From Protopterus annectens (Eukaryota; Chordata; Ceratodontiformes; Protopteridae), in the NCBI RefSeq assembly GCF_019279795.1, contig NC_056745.1, forward strand, positions 511,563,006 through 511,627,005: 64,000 nucleotides of DNA. Direction: 5' to 3'. The position numbers and the translations under genes were made by a program. This document shows, one piece after another, positions 48,084-57,548 of the stretch. Below the pieces are notes generated by a model. The model was not told the origin of the DNA and searched no databases. It worked only from the letters and a program-made list of their open reading frames with translations. Numbering within the stretch: position 1 is the first letter of the stretch; each line of letters begins with the position of its first letter.

Positions 48084-48461
48084 TCATGATGCCTGTCTGA
48101 ATTCTACACCCAGGAATGCTATGTCCTGGGTAGGGTCCTGATGGGATTTTGGGTAATTTATCTGAAACCCTAGAGACTGCAGAAGGGCAATGGTTTTCTG
48201 CAATTGGAGCAGGAGGGACTGTTTGCAGTCTGCCTGGTTGAGAATGTCTTCTAAGTAAGGGAACATTTGGATTCTTAGAGTCCTGGAAAAGGCAATCACT
48301 GGTGCCAGGCATTTGGTGAAGACTCTGGGTGCTGTGGACAGACCAAAGGGCAAGGCCAAGAACTGACAGTGAGAGGAGGCCATTGAGAACTGGAGGAAAC
48401 TCCTGAAGCTGGCTGTTATAGGGATATGGAGGTAAGCATCCTTGATGACCAAGGTAGCCAT
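48084..48461 (-). pseudogene. B2 reverse transcriptase core, broken
   Basis: RT palm region with D-A-Y-L-H-I-P-I, L-A-L-P-F-G-L-S-T-A-P-R-V-F-T-K, and the active-site variant F-P-Y-L-E-D-I-L-N at about 48,235-48,265. The family makes DNA from its RNA; in DIRS elements the product becomes a circle. Confidence 0.8.
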
Positions 48462-50859
48462 GAACCCTTGAGGGAGGATAAGAGGGTTGGCAGTGTAAGC
48501 ATCTTGAATGTGGGTATGTGCAGAAATATATTTAGGTAAGAGAGATCTAGAATTGGTCTCCAGGGGCCTAGCTTTCTTTGGTACTAAAAAGAACTATAGC
48601 AGACTGTGGGACGGACTGGATGGTGCCTTGAGCCAAAAGGTTGTCCACCATGGGTTGGAGGTGGAGCTTATCTTTTGGGGGCTGGGGAATACCCCTTTTC
48701 TTTGGGGAATGATCCAGGTCATGAAGTACCCCATGTTCTATTATCGACAGTACTCATTTGTCTGAAATGATGAGTCTCCACAGTTGGAGACAGCTGCAAG
48801 GAGAGAAGAATGGAGGGGGGGGCATGAGGGTCCAAGCTTGGCATATAGTTGTACATTACCTGCCCAGTCTGGAAAGGGCCTCCCTTTGGCTGGTAGATGG
48901 AGCAGCCCTGACAAAAGTGGATTGCTTCCTGGGAGCTTTTCTAGGTCTGGAAGAGGGAGAACAGGAGTGCTACCGGATAAACTGGGTTTGGATGGATAAT
49001 TCCTTTAAAACCTGGGAATTGGAGATAAACATGTTTTAAATCCTGCATCTCTCTACCTTTTTGTTGCACGGACAAACAAGTCTGCAACCTTGGCTCCAAA
49101 CAGCACTTAACTGTCTAAAGGTGCATCTACTAATTTGGACAGGATTACATTCTCAGGGCAGAAGCCGATGCTACAGACCTAGCTGAGGCCTCAGCTGCAG
49201 CACAGCTACACCTGATGGAGTGTCTGGTCACCTGAGAGGTCAGGGAAACAAGGGAGGAGTGTTGAGTTTTGGCTGGGGAGTCAGATCAGATAGCTGTTTG
49301 GAGACTTTTTTCCAAAAGGACTAAGGCATATTTAGACATGTGGGTGTCTTATCTGGTAGTTGATTGCTCTGAAAGCCAGAGTAGCAGAAATACACACCTT
49401 TTTACCCAAATGCTCCACTGCCTTGCTGTCCTTATCAGCAGACAGGAGGGTGGTAGATGGCAGTAATTTAGAAGCCTTGTCAGTACAGACTGAGATGGTG
49501 GCTGGGTCTGCAGCTGGGTCTTACCAGGAATTTAGCTGTCTCCGGGACCTTGTAAAACCTATCAGGTCTGCGGGGGCAGGAGGCTGGGAATCTGGATTCA
49601 AGGATGTTGCAAATAAAGCATCAAGAAAGGCTGGAAGAATAGGGACAGCATTGGGAGCTGGGGAATCCATCTGGATCAACTCATAGTACCGATTTTGCAA
49701 CTCAGTCATTTCTGATGAATCCCACTTGAAATGCTCTCTCATCTTGGCTACAGTTTCCCCAAAGGTGAGATCTTCTGCAGATCCTTCCTCTGGAGAGGCA
49801 TATTCCAAGTGGGGAAAGGGATTTGGGTGGTGTAAGAAGGGATTCTTCTGAGGAAGAATCAGAGTACTCCCCCAAAACCTGAGAGGGATCTGGCCCCTGA
49901 TGCCTAGGACTCAGAACTCTAGGTGGGGTAGTGGAAGTTCCTTGAATAGTAGGCCACAAGGCCATGAATGCATTAAAGAGGCTTTGTGAGAAAGCCTGCC
50001 AATCTGGCTGGCTTTCATTAACTGGAGAAGTATGCTCTTCTCCTTTTTAAATAAAGGCTTAGCAGACGTTTGAACAGGAGAAGGCTGGGAAGGGGTGGAG
50101 GATCCAGCTGGTCTGCCGAGGGCCTTGGTTCCACCTTGGCATTGGAATCAGACATCTGCAGAGCCTCTGTGGATGTGCCTTCCACACAGAATTCTGCGGC
50201 ATCTGATCCAGTACCTGCTATACCCAAGGCAGTGGGAGCCAGAGCATTCATCCAGGCCAATGTTGGCCACAGATGGACGAGGTGCAGTGACAGTAGCAGT
50301 CCTTGCGGTCTTGGCCTTTTTCCTTGGCGATTCAGCAGGCAAGTCGGAAGGTCCCCCCGCCATACCAAATGCTTTCAGATGTTAGCTCTCTAGGTACAGA
50401 CTGAGTTCATGAAGTTTGCTATGTAAAGTCTTAGGGACAAAGGCCTGGCAAATAGGGCAGGCCTTGTAGTTGTGAGACTTTCCTAGATAGAAAAGACCAA
50501 ATTCGTGGGTGTCCTTGTGTGGAATCTGATGGTCGCACTTACACTTGCCATTTCTGGATGACATGAACAAGCACCAACATACAGTGACTGAAAAAAGGTT
50601 CCCCAATGGGGTACTTATCTGAATTTCTCAAGAATCCAACGGCCAGGAAGGCAGGAACACCTGTTTGACTGGCGGCATAGAAGTTCTGGGGGCTGGTGCA
50701 TGCAGATGTCGCTTTTATGGCTCATGCTTTGCTAGCCATGTCAGACATCCCATGCACCATGCAATGACTGCAAACTTTTGTATACTGGCCAGACGTTTGG
50801 GTAGCAAGAGGAGAAAACCCTACTGTACAGAATACTGCAACATGTGAATAGGACATCAT

Positions 50860-51241
50860 CTCCCTTCCACTGCAAATAATGTGATGAGCAGCGAGACAAC
50901 AGTCTCAGTTCATACCACTGCAAGACAATATATGCAAGGTGCAAATGGCCTTCCTGGCATAAAAGCGTAATGCTACCTTGGATAACAGCAAACACCTGCC
51001 ACACCCAAATAAATGTTACACTGTACAGTTGCATGACAAAGTTACAACTTCTGGCTCCTCAGTATTTTACCCGTCTTGGACAGTCCTCCAATATCTTACC
51101 AACAGTAATTGAAACTTGTCCAAAACTACTTTGTAAACAATCTCACTTGTACATTTTCTGGAAAGGGTGTGTGAGAACTCTAATACAAACACTCCCCCTA
51201 TTCACAGTAATACCACCACTAACACTCCAGAGACAACCAAA
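50860..51241. other. Unique spacer between B2 and A4
   Basis: About 380 bp of AC-rich DNA without recognisable repeat or coding signal. Similar AC-rich unique sequence resumes after A4 (56,787 on), so this is probably the pre-existing sequence into which A4, and before it E, were inserted. Confidence 0.5.
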
Positions 51242-51455
51242 TTACAGTTGTGTACACTTACCATAAATGTAGATGTTAGAGTGTATTCACTGTTGCAGTC
51301 ATTACATTTGGGTAATCTGCTGGCAGGTAGCCCTCAGTGGGCCTGAATAACAAAGTCTTGGGTCCTGCGTCAGTTGCTGTCTCCTCTTCTATGATGTCAG
51401 GGGTATAAAACATGCAGCTGACACCATTTTATTCAGTTTTTCTTGCACCAGATGT
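51242..51455 (+). repeat. Left ITR of A4
   Basis: Tip T-T-A-C-A-G-T-T-G-T-G-T-A-C. The paired portion starts at C-A-C-T-G-T-T-G-C-A-G-T-C-A (about 51,287) and ends at T-T-T-T-T-C-T-T-G-C near 51,450. Contains G-G-T-A-T-A-A-A-A (about 51,400) and a TGATGTCA variant just upstream. About 43 bp at the very tip have no partner in the right ITR, which is normal for this layout. Confidence 0.88.
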
Positions 51456-51619
51456 TAGGTGCCCCCCAAATGGGGAGAAAAAAAAATATAAATAAACAGT
51501 AAAGATATAAATGCACTTTTAGAAACAAACTTTACCTTCAACTAAAAAGCAAATACACCACAAAGGCTTTTGAGTATAGTGAAGGAAAGAAAAGGTATAG
51601 AATGGGGGGTGGGTAACCC

Positions 51620-51715
51620 AGACTGCAACAGTGAATACACTCGAACATCTACATTTATGGTAAGTGTACACAACTGTACTATGTTCTTTGTGTTTCACTG
51701 TTGCAGTCATTACAT
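51620..51715. repeat. ICR of A4
   Basis: Complement of the left tip (G-A-A-C-A-T-C-T-A-C-A-T-T-T-A-T-G-G ... A-C-A-A-C-T-G-T-A-C-T) joined to complement of the right tip (A-T-G-T-T-C-T-T-T-G-T-G-T-T-T-C-A-C). It bridges the unpaired tips of both ITRs. Confidence 0.88.
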
Positions 51716-51719
51716 TTGG

Positions 51720-52740
51720 GTAGAATCCCAAAGCTATGGATGGGAGGATGGAACTGAACAGCATTAGGAGCGGCTATAAGGCCCTGCAGGACAGCAGTGG
51801 CAAAGCCTGCCCTGGATTTAAAGAAAGGTAAATGATAATGTTTTGTGAAGGTACGAACAGAGCTCCAAGTAGCAGCTTCTAGAATGTCTTTGGTTGGGAC
51901 CCCTCTGAGAAAAGCTGCTGAAGTTGCGGCAGCCTTGGTGGAATGTGATCGGATCCCCTTGGGCACAGGTTTACCATGGTGCAAATAGCAGAAATGAATG
52001 CAGTGGCTTATCCATTTAGAAATAGTCTGCTTTGATATAGCCTTCCCCTCTGATCCTGCAGCAAATGCTACCAGTAGTTGCTCAGACTTTCTTAGAGAAT
52101 TGGTCCTAAGTAAAATCTTAGTTGTCTGTGTACATCCAATGAATGCAGAATCCGCTACCCCTTGTTCTGCGGATTTGGGGAAAATGTTGGCAGGTGAATG
52201 GTCTGGTTAAGAGCCACACTGGACACCACCTCAGGCATAAAAGAAGGACTGGTCCTGAGGGACACCCTGTCCGGGTAAAATATAATAAAAGGCTTCACTG
52301 CCATGAGAGCCTGTAGTTCTGAAACCCTTCTTGCTGAAGTAACTGCCAAAAGAAAAGCTGTTTTCCAAGATAGAAATTTTATATCCACAGTAGCTGCTGG
52401 TTCAAAAGGAGGCAGGGTGAGTCTTTCCAGCACAAAATTGAGGTCCCATGCAGGAGTTGGTGCTCTTCTGGGAGGCATTAAATTTTTGGCCCCTCTAAGA
52501 TACTGTTTAAGTAGTGGATGAGAAAAGAGGGGAGGGCTCTGTGTTGTAGTGAGCCGAGATGGCAGAGGCATGGATTTTTATTGAAGAAAAAGATAGGCCC
52601 TTGTCAAGCATCTCAGTTAAATATTGTAAAATCTGAGGAATATTGGGCTTTGCTGTGTCTATTCCTTGTGCTTGGTTCCAAGCACAGAATCTCTTCCATT
52701 TATCAGCATAATATTTTCTAGTACTAGGCCTTCTGGCTTC
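51720..52740 (-). pseudogene. A4 tyrosine recombinase part, broken
   Basis: YR remnant, N- to C-terminus from right to left: R-R-P-S-T-R-K near 52,710-52,735; Y-L-T-E-M-L-D-K-G-L-S-F near 52,590-52,625; H-A-S-A-I-S-A-H-Y near 52,545-52,575; S-A-R-R-V-S-E-L-Q near 52,315-52,345; H-S-T-K/R near 51,935-51,950; A-A-T-W-S-S near 51,865-51,885; K-H-Y near 51,840 with the candidate nucleophilic Tyr. Confidence 0.87.
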
Positions 52741-52899
52741 CAAAATGACATCCATCACAGATTTACTGAGAGGTGTGGTTTGAATAATCAGTTGATTAGC
52801 CATGCTGCAAGCTTCAGAGTTTGAAGCAGAGTGTGCAGAATTTGATAGTTCTGCTGAGACAGTAGATGAGGTATTTGAGGCAAGTACCATGGAGGAAGT

Positions 52900-54560
52900 T
52901 GTGACATGTTCCTTAGAAGCGGGTACCAGTGCTGGCGAAGCCAGTCCAGAGCAATTAGGATCATTTTTGGTTTTTCCTGTCTGACTTTTAGTAAGACCTT
53001 GGAGAGAAGAAGCAGAGGGGGAAAGGCATAGACTGATGAGTTTCCAGCTGAAGGCTAGAGCAGCTTTCCATGCTTTTTTGTGATGAGTTCTTGTGCAGAA
53101 TTTGTCCAACTGATAATTTTGGGGAGAGGCAAATAGATCTATGTCTGGGCTCCCCCATTTCCATGTTAAGATGCTGAAGATTTGTGGATCCAGTTTCCAT
53201 TTGTGCGGGTCCATAAGATTTCTGCTTAAGTTGTCTGCCAGAGTATTTTGCTTTCCTGGCAGGAATTGAGCTTGGAGATGTAATTGGTAAGTCACGGCTG
53301 TGTCCCACAAGGCCATGGCTAGTCTGCAAAGGGGGTAGGAATGTGTACCCCCCTGCTTATGTACCACATAACTGTGGTGTTGTCCGTCTTTATCAGTAGT
53401 TGTCCTGGATGAAGCAAGTCCTTGAAGGCTGTTAGAGCATTCTGAACAGCTAGCATTTCTTTCTGGTTGATATGCAGATGAATTTGGTTTGGGCTCCATT
53501 TGCCCTGAATGCATCTCCCTGCCAGGTGGGCCCCCCCAAGCATAGTCTAATGTGTCTGTAGTTAGGGTTTGGGTGGCAGGGGGTAGAGTGAATGACTGTC
53601 CCTTGTTTTGGTGACGTCTCTGCCCACCAAAGAAACTCCCGTTGTAGGCAGGGAATGAGAGGAATCATTGTTTCCAGGCTGTGACAATGTTGACTCCATA
53701 AACTTTTTAGGTACCAGTGAAGTTTCCTCACATGCAGTCTCGCATATGGAATTAGTAGAATGCAGGATGCCATGAACCCCAAAGCCTGCAGAATTTGTCT
53801 TGCAGATAACTGTTTTTTGTTGCCATTTGTTTGAAGTAAGTTGTCAATTGCCTTTGTTTGCCTGGTGTGAGGTAAGCCATCTGAGCAATTGTATTCAAGC
53901 TTGCACCCAGGAATGTAATTATTTGAGTGGGTACCAGTTGTGATTTCTTTTTGTTTATGGTGTACCCTAGGCATGCTAGAAGCCTTTTTACAAACGCCAG
54001 ATGTTGAAGAGTGTCCTTGTCCTCTGCTTTAATGAGACAATCGTCCAGATAAGGATAAATTTGAATGCTTGTCTGCAGAATGCAATTACTGGTGCCAGGC
54101 ACTTTGTAAAGACCCTGGGCGCAGTAGATAAGCCAAAGGGGAGTGCAGAGAATTGGTAATGCAAAAAACCTGCTTTGAAGCTGAGGTATCTTCTGCATGA
54201 TTCCCTTATTGGGATATGCAGGTATGCCTCAAGTCTAGAGTTACTAACCAAGCATTCTTGCCTAGCATAGGCAGTAGCTGTTGTAAAGTCAGCATTTTGA
54301 ATTTTGGAATGTCTAGGAACGTGTTCAGAATCGATAAGTGCAGTATTGGATGCCATGAATTGTCTTTTCTGGGTACCAGGAAAAGTCTTGAATAAAAACC
54401 TTGTCCTTTTTCCTTTTATGGTACCGAATGAATAGCCCCCATATCCATGAGGGACATGACTTGTTTCTGGGCCTCTGCCCACTGGTTTTGTGGCAGATCC
54501 GGCCATCCATTTGGAATTGGCAAAGTATGGAAATGAAATCTGTACCCCTGGGATACTATG
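52900..54560 (-). pseudogene. A4 RT-RNase H and following domain, broken
   Basis: From right to left: the L-V-P-x-K-R-x-x-M region and palm (54,150-54,400), L-P-F-G-L-S-T-A-P-R-V-F-T-K-C-L-A-P-V-I-A-F-C-R near 54,085-54,150, active site Y-P-Y-L-D-D-C-L-I near 54,030-54,055, M-A-S-C-I-L-L-I-P-Y-A-R-L-H near 53,735-53,775, RNase H with T-D-N-T-T-V-M-W-Y near 53,360-53,390, then I-D-L-F-A-S-P near 53,125-53,145. In related DIRS elements the last domain has been described as methyltransferase-like; I cannot confirm that here. Confidence 0.85.
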
Positions 54561-54675
54561 TTTAATACTCACTTGTCCTGGGTAATTAACTGCCAATTTT
54601 GAGCATGAAGTGCTAGTCCCCCCTCCCCCCAAGGGGGCTGCCAAAAGATAAGTGCTTGGTGATGGTAGAGGAAAG

Positions 54676-56465
54676 TCAATGAGACTGCTTACTGTAGGGT
54701 TGTGCTTCGTTTCCTCCAGATGTGGAGGCACCCCATTGCTTTGACCTATAAGAACCCTGTGGTTGGTATCTGGAGCCTTTTGAGCGCCTGGATTTGCCCT
54801 GAGTGGCTCTGTTGAACATAGGAAAGGACCAATTTTTAGTAGGCCAGTGCCTACTGAACCTGGGTGGCTGCACTTGCAAGAAATCTTTTACAGTTTGCAT
54901 AGATTTAGCCTTGTCTTCCATTTTCTTTAAAACCTCTTCTGCCTTATTGCCAAACAGAGTATCATGCTGCAAAGGGGCATCCAACAATTTAGCTTTAACA
55001 TGATCAGGCAGATTTTGCTCCTTGAGCCAGGCATGCCTTCTAATCACAGATTCAGTAACGGGAGCCCTACAAGAGGCCTCCAAGGAATCAAAACCACATT
55101 GCAAAGTATGCTTTCCAACCTGTTCTGCTGAACGCAATAATTCCTGTAACTATTTTCCACACAATCAGAAATCAACATCAGTTTCTGTTTCAGTAAGCCC
55201 ATAACATGCTGTTGATATTTAAGCATATGAAACTGGCAGTTTAAAGCCCCGATTGCCAAGGTTGCAGACGTATAAACCTTCTTACCCCATCTATCCAGTG
55301 CCCTGGAATCTCTATCAGAAGGGTTAGGACTTTTGACTGTAGAAGCCTTTACACCCTTGGGACCCTGAGAAATAGTCTCAGGATCAGCAGCAGGATTTTT
55401 TAAAAGAAATTTGTGGGAGTCAGGAACCCTGTAATACCCATCTGGCTTACTAGGAGCCGGAGGCAGGGAATCAGGAGCCATGCCTGATTCTGAGAACACA
55501 TCATCAACAATGTCTAATACAGGAGGTATTGCCAAAGGCCTATACTGAGGAAGAAGGAAATCCCTAAGCCTCTTTTTTGATTCAGAGAAGTCCTGACTCT
55601 CCCAGTGAAAAATGTTCCCTTAAAGTATATAGTCCCCTCCAAGAGAGTAATCCTCAGGAGGAGATGGGATGGATTCCTCTGCATCAGAATCCTCATAGGG
55701 TGGAATACAAAATTCCTGATCAGAAGAGGAATCCAAAGAAATGGAAATCTGATCTGAAAATTCATAATCAGTGCCTTGCCTAGGCCTCTTAGCTGGGGGG
55801 GGGGGGGTTGGGAATCCCTGATCAAGGTAATTAAATCCTCAGCCATTTTGATCTGTTTTTTTAGGCATAGGGGTCTGAGCACGTGGCTCATGCGTCGGTT
55901 TTTTTAGACATAGAAGTTGTTTTTGACCTTGTTTTTGTTGATGGCGTCTGTTTAATATAAAAATGTTGAGGCCTGAAAACACCCTCAGAAGCCGGTGCCT
56001 GCTCAGCGGCTCTGGACCCATCCAAGGGACAGACATCCGCGGGTTCAATACTCTGAGAATCTCGCGGCATACCGGACTCCGAATGGGTCTTGGTAGAGGC
56101 CTGCGACTCAAAAGTAGAGGGCATCAGGGGCTGCGAAAGCACCTCACTGAGTACCGGTGAACCGGCGACTGGCTTACGAGAAGCTTCGTCGTCTGTTTTG
56201 GACCTTGATGGTCTTTTTCTTCACGTTTTTTGTGAACTCCGGTAGTCTGATTGCTAACAGACATTTCAGGATAATTAAATCTTGAACCAAAATATTTAGA
56301 AGCAAAAATATACAGACGCTTAATAGTGCATTGGTTAAATCTAGCACAAAACCGACAGCAAGGCACTTTGTGATCAGGGCCTAGGCAAGGAATACAGTAC
56401 AAATGAAAATCCTTATGAGGTATTTGCTTCCCACAAGTAATGCAATTATTAACTTTTACTGACAT
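54676..56465 (-). pseudogene. A4 gag-like region, broken
   Basis: Begins at a Met (56,465) about 20 codons ahead of a Cys/His cluster: C-x2-C-G-K-Q-I-P-H-K-D-F-H then C-x2-C-L-G-P-D-H-x5-C-x2-C-A-R-F-N. It is followed by an acidic Ser/Glu-rich middle (55,560-55,800), then P-D-G-Y-Y-R-V-P-D-S-H-K-F near 55,410-55,450 and a C-terminal basic stretch with Q-P-P-R-F-S-R near 54,850. The same order is seen in A1-A3 and, more diverged, in B1 and B2. In DIRS elements this protein is thought to be the Gag; the Cys/His cluster suggests nucleic-acid binding (inference). Confidence 0.83.
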
Positions 56466-56469
56466 CGGT

Positions 56470-56786
56470 AAGGAGCAAGAAAAAGTTTCCCCAATGGGGT
56501 ACTTAGCTTTAGTTTGAAGACTTCAGTTCTGAAACTCGAATACGAAAATTCCAGGAGTCGGCCGACCAACACTTGCGAACTGCTTCTGCTTCAGACACCG
56601 CGCGGCAAGAAAGACTGAATAAAATGGCGTCGGCTGCATGTTTTACACCCCTGACGACCTGACGCCATGGAAGAGGAGACAGCAACAGACGCAGGACCCA
56701 AGACTTTGTTATTCAGGCTGACTGAGGGCAACTTGCCAGCAGACTACCCAAATGTAATGACTGCAACAGTGGAACATGAAGAACAT
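56470..56786 (-). repeat. Right ITR and promoter of A4
   Basis: Inverted partner of 51,287-51,455. On the minus strand: C-A-C-T-G-T-T-G-C-A-G-T-C-A, then a CRE-like TGGCGTCA near 56,660-56,668, G-G-G-T-G-T-A-A-A-A near 56,640-56,650 as the TATA-like element, and G-A-C-G-C-C-A-T-T-T-T-A-T-T-C-A-G-T. The outer tip G-A-A-G-A-A-C-A-T ends at 56,786. Confidence 0.85.
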
Positions 56787-57080
56787 CACAACCACACTAC
56801 TACTAAATCTTAAAATGCAACAACCTTTAAATATAATAGTAGATCCATTTTGATCTGAACAGTGACTCAGACAAATGGATACCAAACAATGGTTAGTACA
56901 CCAAATTCAAGATACATGCAGTTCTAAACCTGACCAGCTTTCTAAATTTTGAGCATTATTTTGCCTCTATAGCTGAAAAGAGGGTTATTTCATCTTGTAA
57001 AATGCTAATATGAAAACTCTTACTGCTATGTTTTCACACTGCCTCTTATCATTGATTGAACCATATCAACGAAGTATGTA
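56787..57080. other. Unique AT-rich sequence
   Basis: Between the right tip of A4 and the mariner remnant. Rich in short A/T and A/C runs; no repeat family or coding signal recognised. Part may be the untranslated left end of the mariner element, but I could not find a terminal inverted repeat. Confidence 0.45.
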
Positions 57081-57093
57081 ACACTGAGCTATC

Positions 57094-57548
57094 ATGAAGT
57101 TCCTATTTCTGCAAAAGAAAACTCCACAGGAAATCCATGAATATGATGTAAACAGAGTGATAAGTGCCCTTTTTACTCATTTGTGAAGAAGTGGCGTGCA
57201 AACTTTCAGCATGCAGATTGAGACCAAAGATGCAGCAAGGTTTGGGAGGCCTTGTCAGACAGTGTCAACTCCTGAAAGACTGGCAAAACAATGGATGTTT
57301 AGACAAAATTGGGGAATGAGTGCATAGACCATCCACCATACTCACCAGATCTTGCTCCATCTATTTCCCATTTCCAAACTTTAATAAAAAGACAGTTTGG
57401 AAGGGAAGCAATTCGAGTGATTTGGAGGCGATTGCAGCAGTGGAGCAGTAATTCAGTGACCAGACTTCAGACATTTTTGGCAAGGTTACAGACACTTCAG
57501 ACAATATGTGCCAAGTGTGTTGAACTTTGGGGAGAATATGTTAAATAA
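57094..57548 (+). pseudogene. Mariner transposase remnant, internally deleted
   Basis: A decayed mariner-family (Tc1/mariner superfamily, DD34D) transposase on the plus strand. From the likely start at 57,094 it reads M-K-F-L-F-L-Q-K-K-T-P-Q-E-I-H, the N-terminal helix-turn-helix of the family. R-F-G-R-P follows near 57,240, the linker between the DNA-binding and catalytic domains. The next recognisable part (from about 57,320) is H-P-P-Y-S-P-D-L-A-P-S, which carries the third catalytic Asp, and a C-terminal G-E-Y-V-K ends at 57,548. The first two catalytic Asp residues are gone through an internal deletion of over 150 codons, and the frame shifts at least twice. The usual length is about 340 residues, against about 150 codons left here. 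Confidence 0.82.

Larger units (their letters stand above)
45594..50856 (-). mobile_element. DIRS retrotransposon B2, broken, full length
   Basis: An end-to-end B-subfamily DIRS copy of about 5.26 kb on the minus strand. Parts: left ITR 45,594 to about 45,850; ICR about 45,905-46,005; YR about 46,080-47,030; RNase H and following domain about 47,100-47,830; RT about 47,830-48,620; gag-like region about 48,650-50,580; right ITR about 50,600-50,856. It abuts the right tip of E, and the three bases that follow it (C-A-T) are those missing from E's tip. Broken, about ten breaks. Confidence 0.87.
24655..50859 (-). mobile_element. DIRS retrotransposon E, broken, host of the A1-A2-A3 nest
   Basis: An old, A-related DIRS copy whose remains lie at 24,655-27,852 and 43,927-45,593, with the last three bases probably at 50,857-50,859 beyond B2. 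Parts: inverted distal half (RT after the F-T-K-C point, RNase H, YR) on the plus strand at 24,655 to about 26,829; proximal RT and gag-RT linker on the minus strand about 26,830-27,650; gag to 27,852 and again 43,927 to about 45,300; right ITR about 45,330-45,593. A1 is inserted in the gag. The left ITR is not seen. Heavily broken (well over ten breaks). Confidence 0.75.
51242..56786 (-). mobile_element. DIRS retrotransposon A4, broken, solitary full-length copy
   Basis: A complete-length A-subfamily DIRS copy of 5.55 kb on the minus strand with no other element inside it, so it is the clearest reference for layout. Parts: left ITR 51,242 to about 51,455; ICR about 51,620-51,715; YR about 51,720-52,740; RNase H and following domain about 52,900-53,640; RT about 53,640-54,560; gag-like region about 54,580-56,465; right ITR about 56,470-56,786. 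Broken, about eight breaks. The similar level of damage to A3 suggests a similar age. No target duplication beyond a possible chance A-C-A-A-C-C-A near both flanks. Confidence 0.93.

Noticed and set aside
45594-50856. Ngaro- or VIPER-type element
   Set aside because: Those carry split direct repeats; here inverted terminal repeats and an ICR point to DIRS proper.
51240-56795. Target-site duplication A-C-A-A-C-C-A around A4
   Set aside because: The motif is not flush with either tip, lies in AC-rich flanks, and DIRS elements are not expected to make such duplications; treated as chance.
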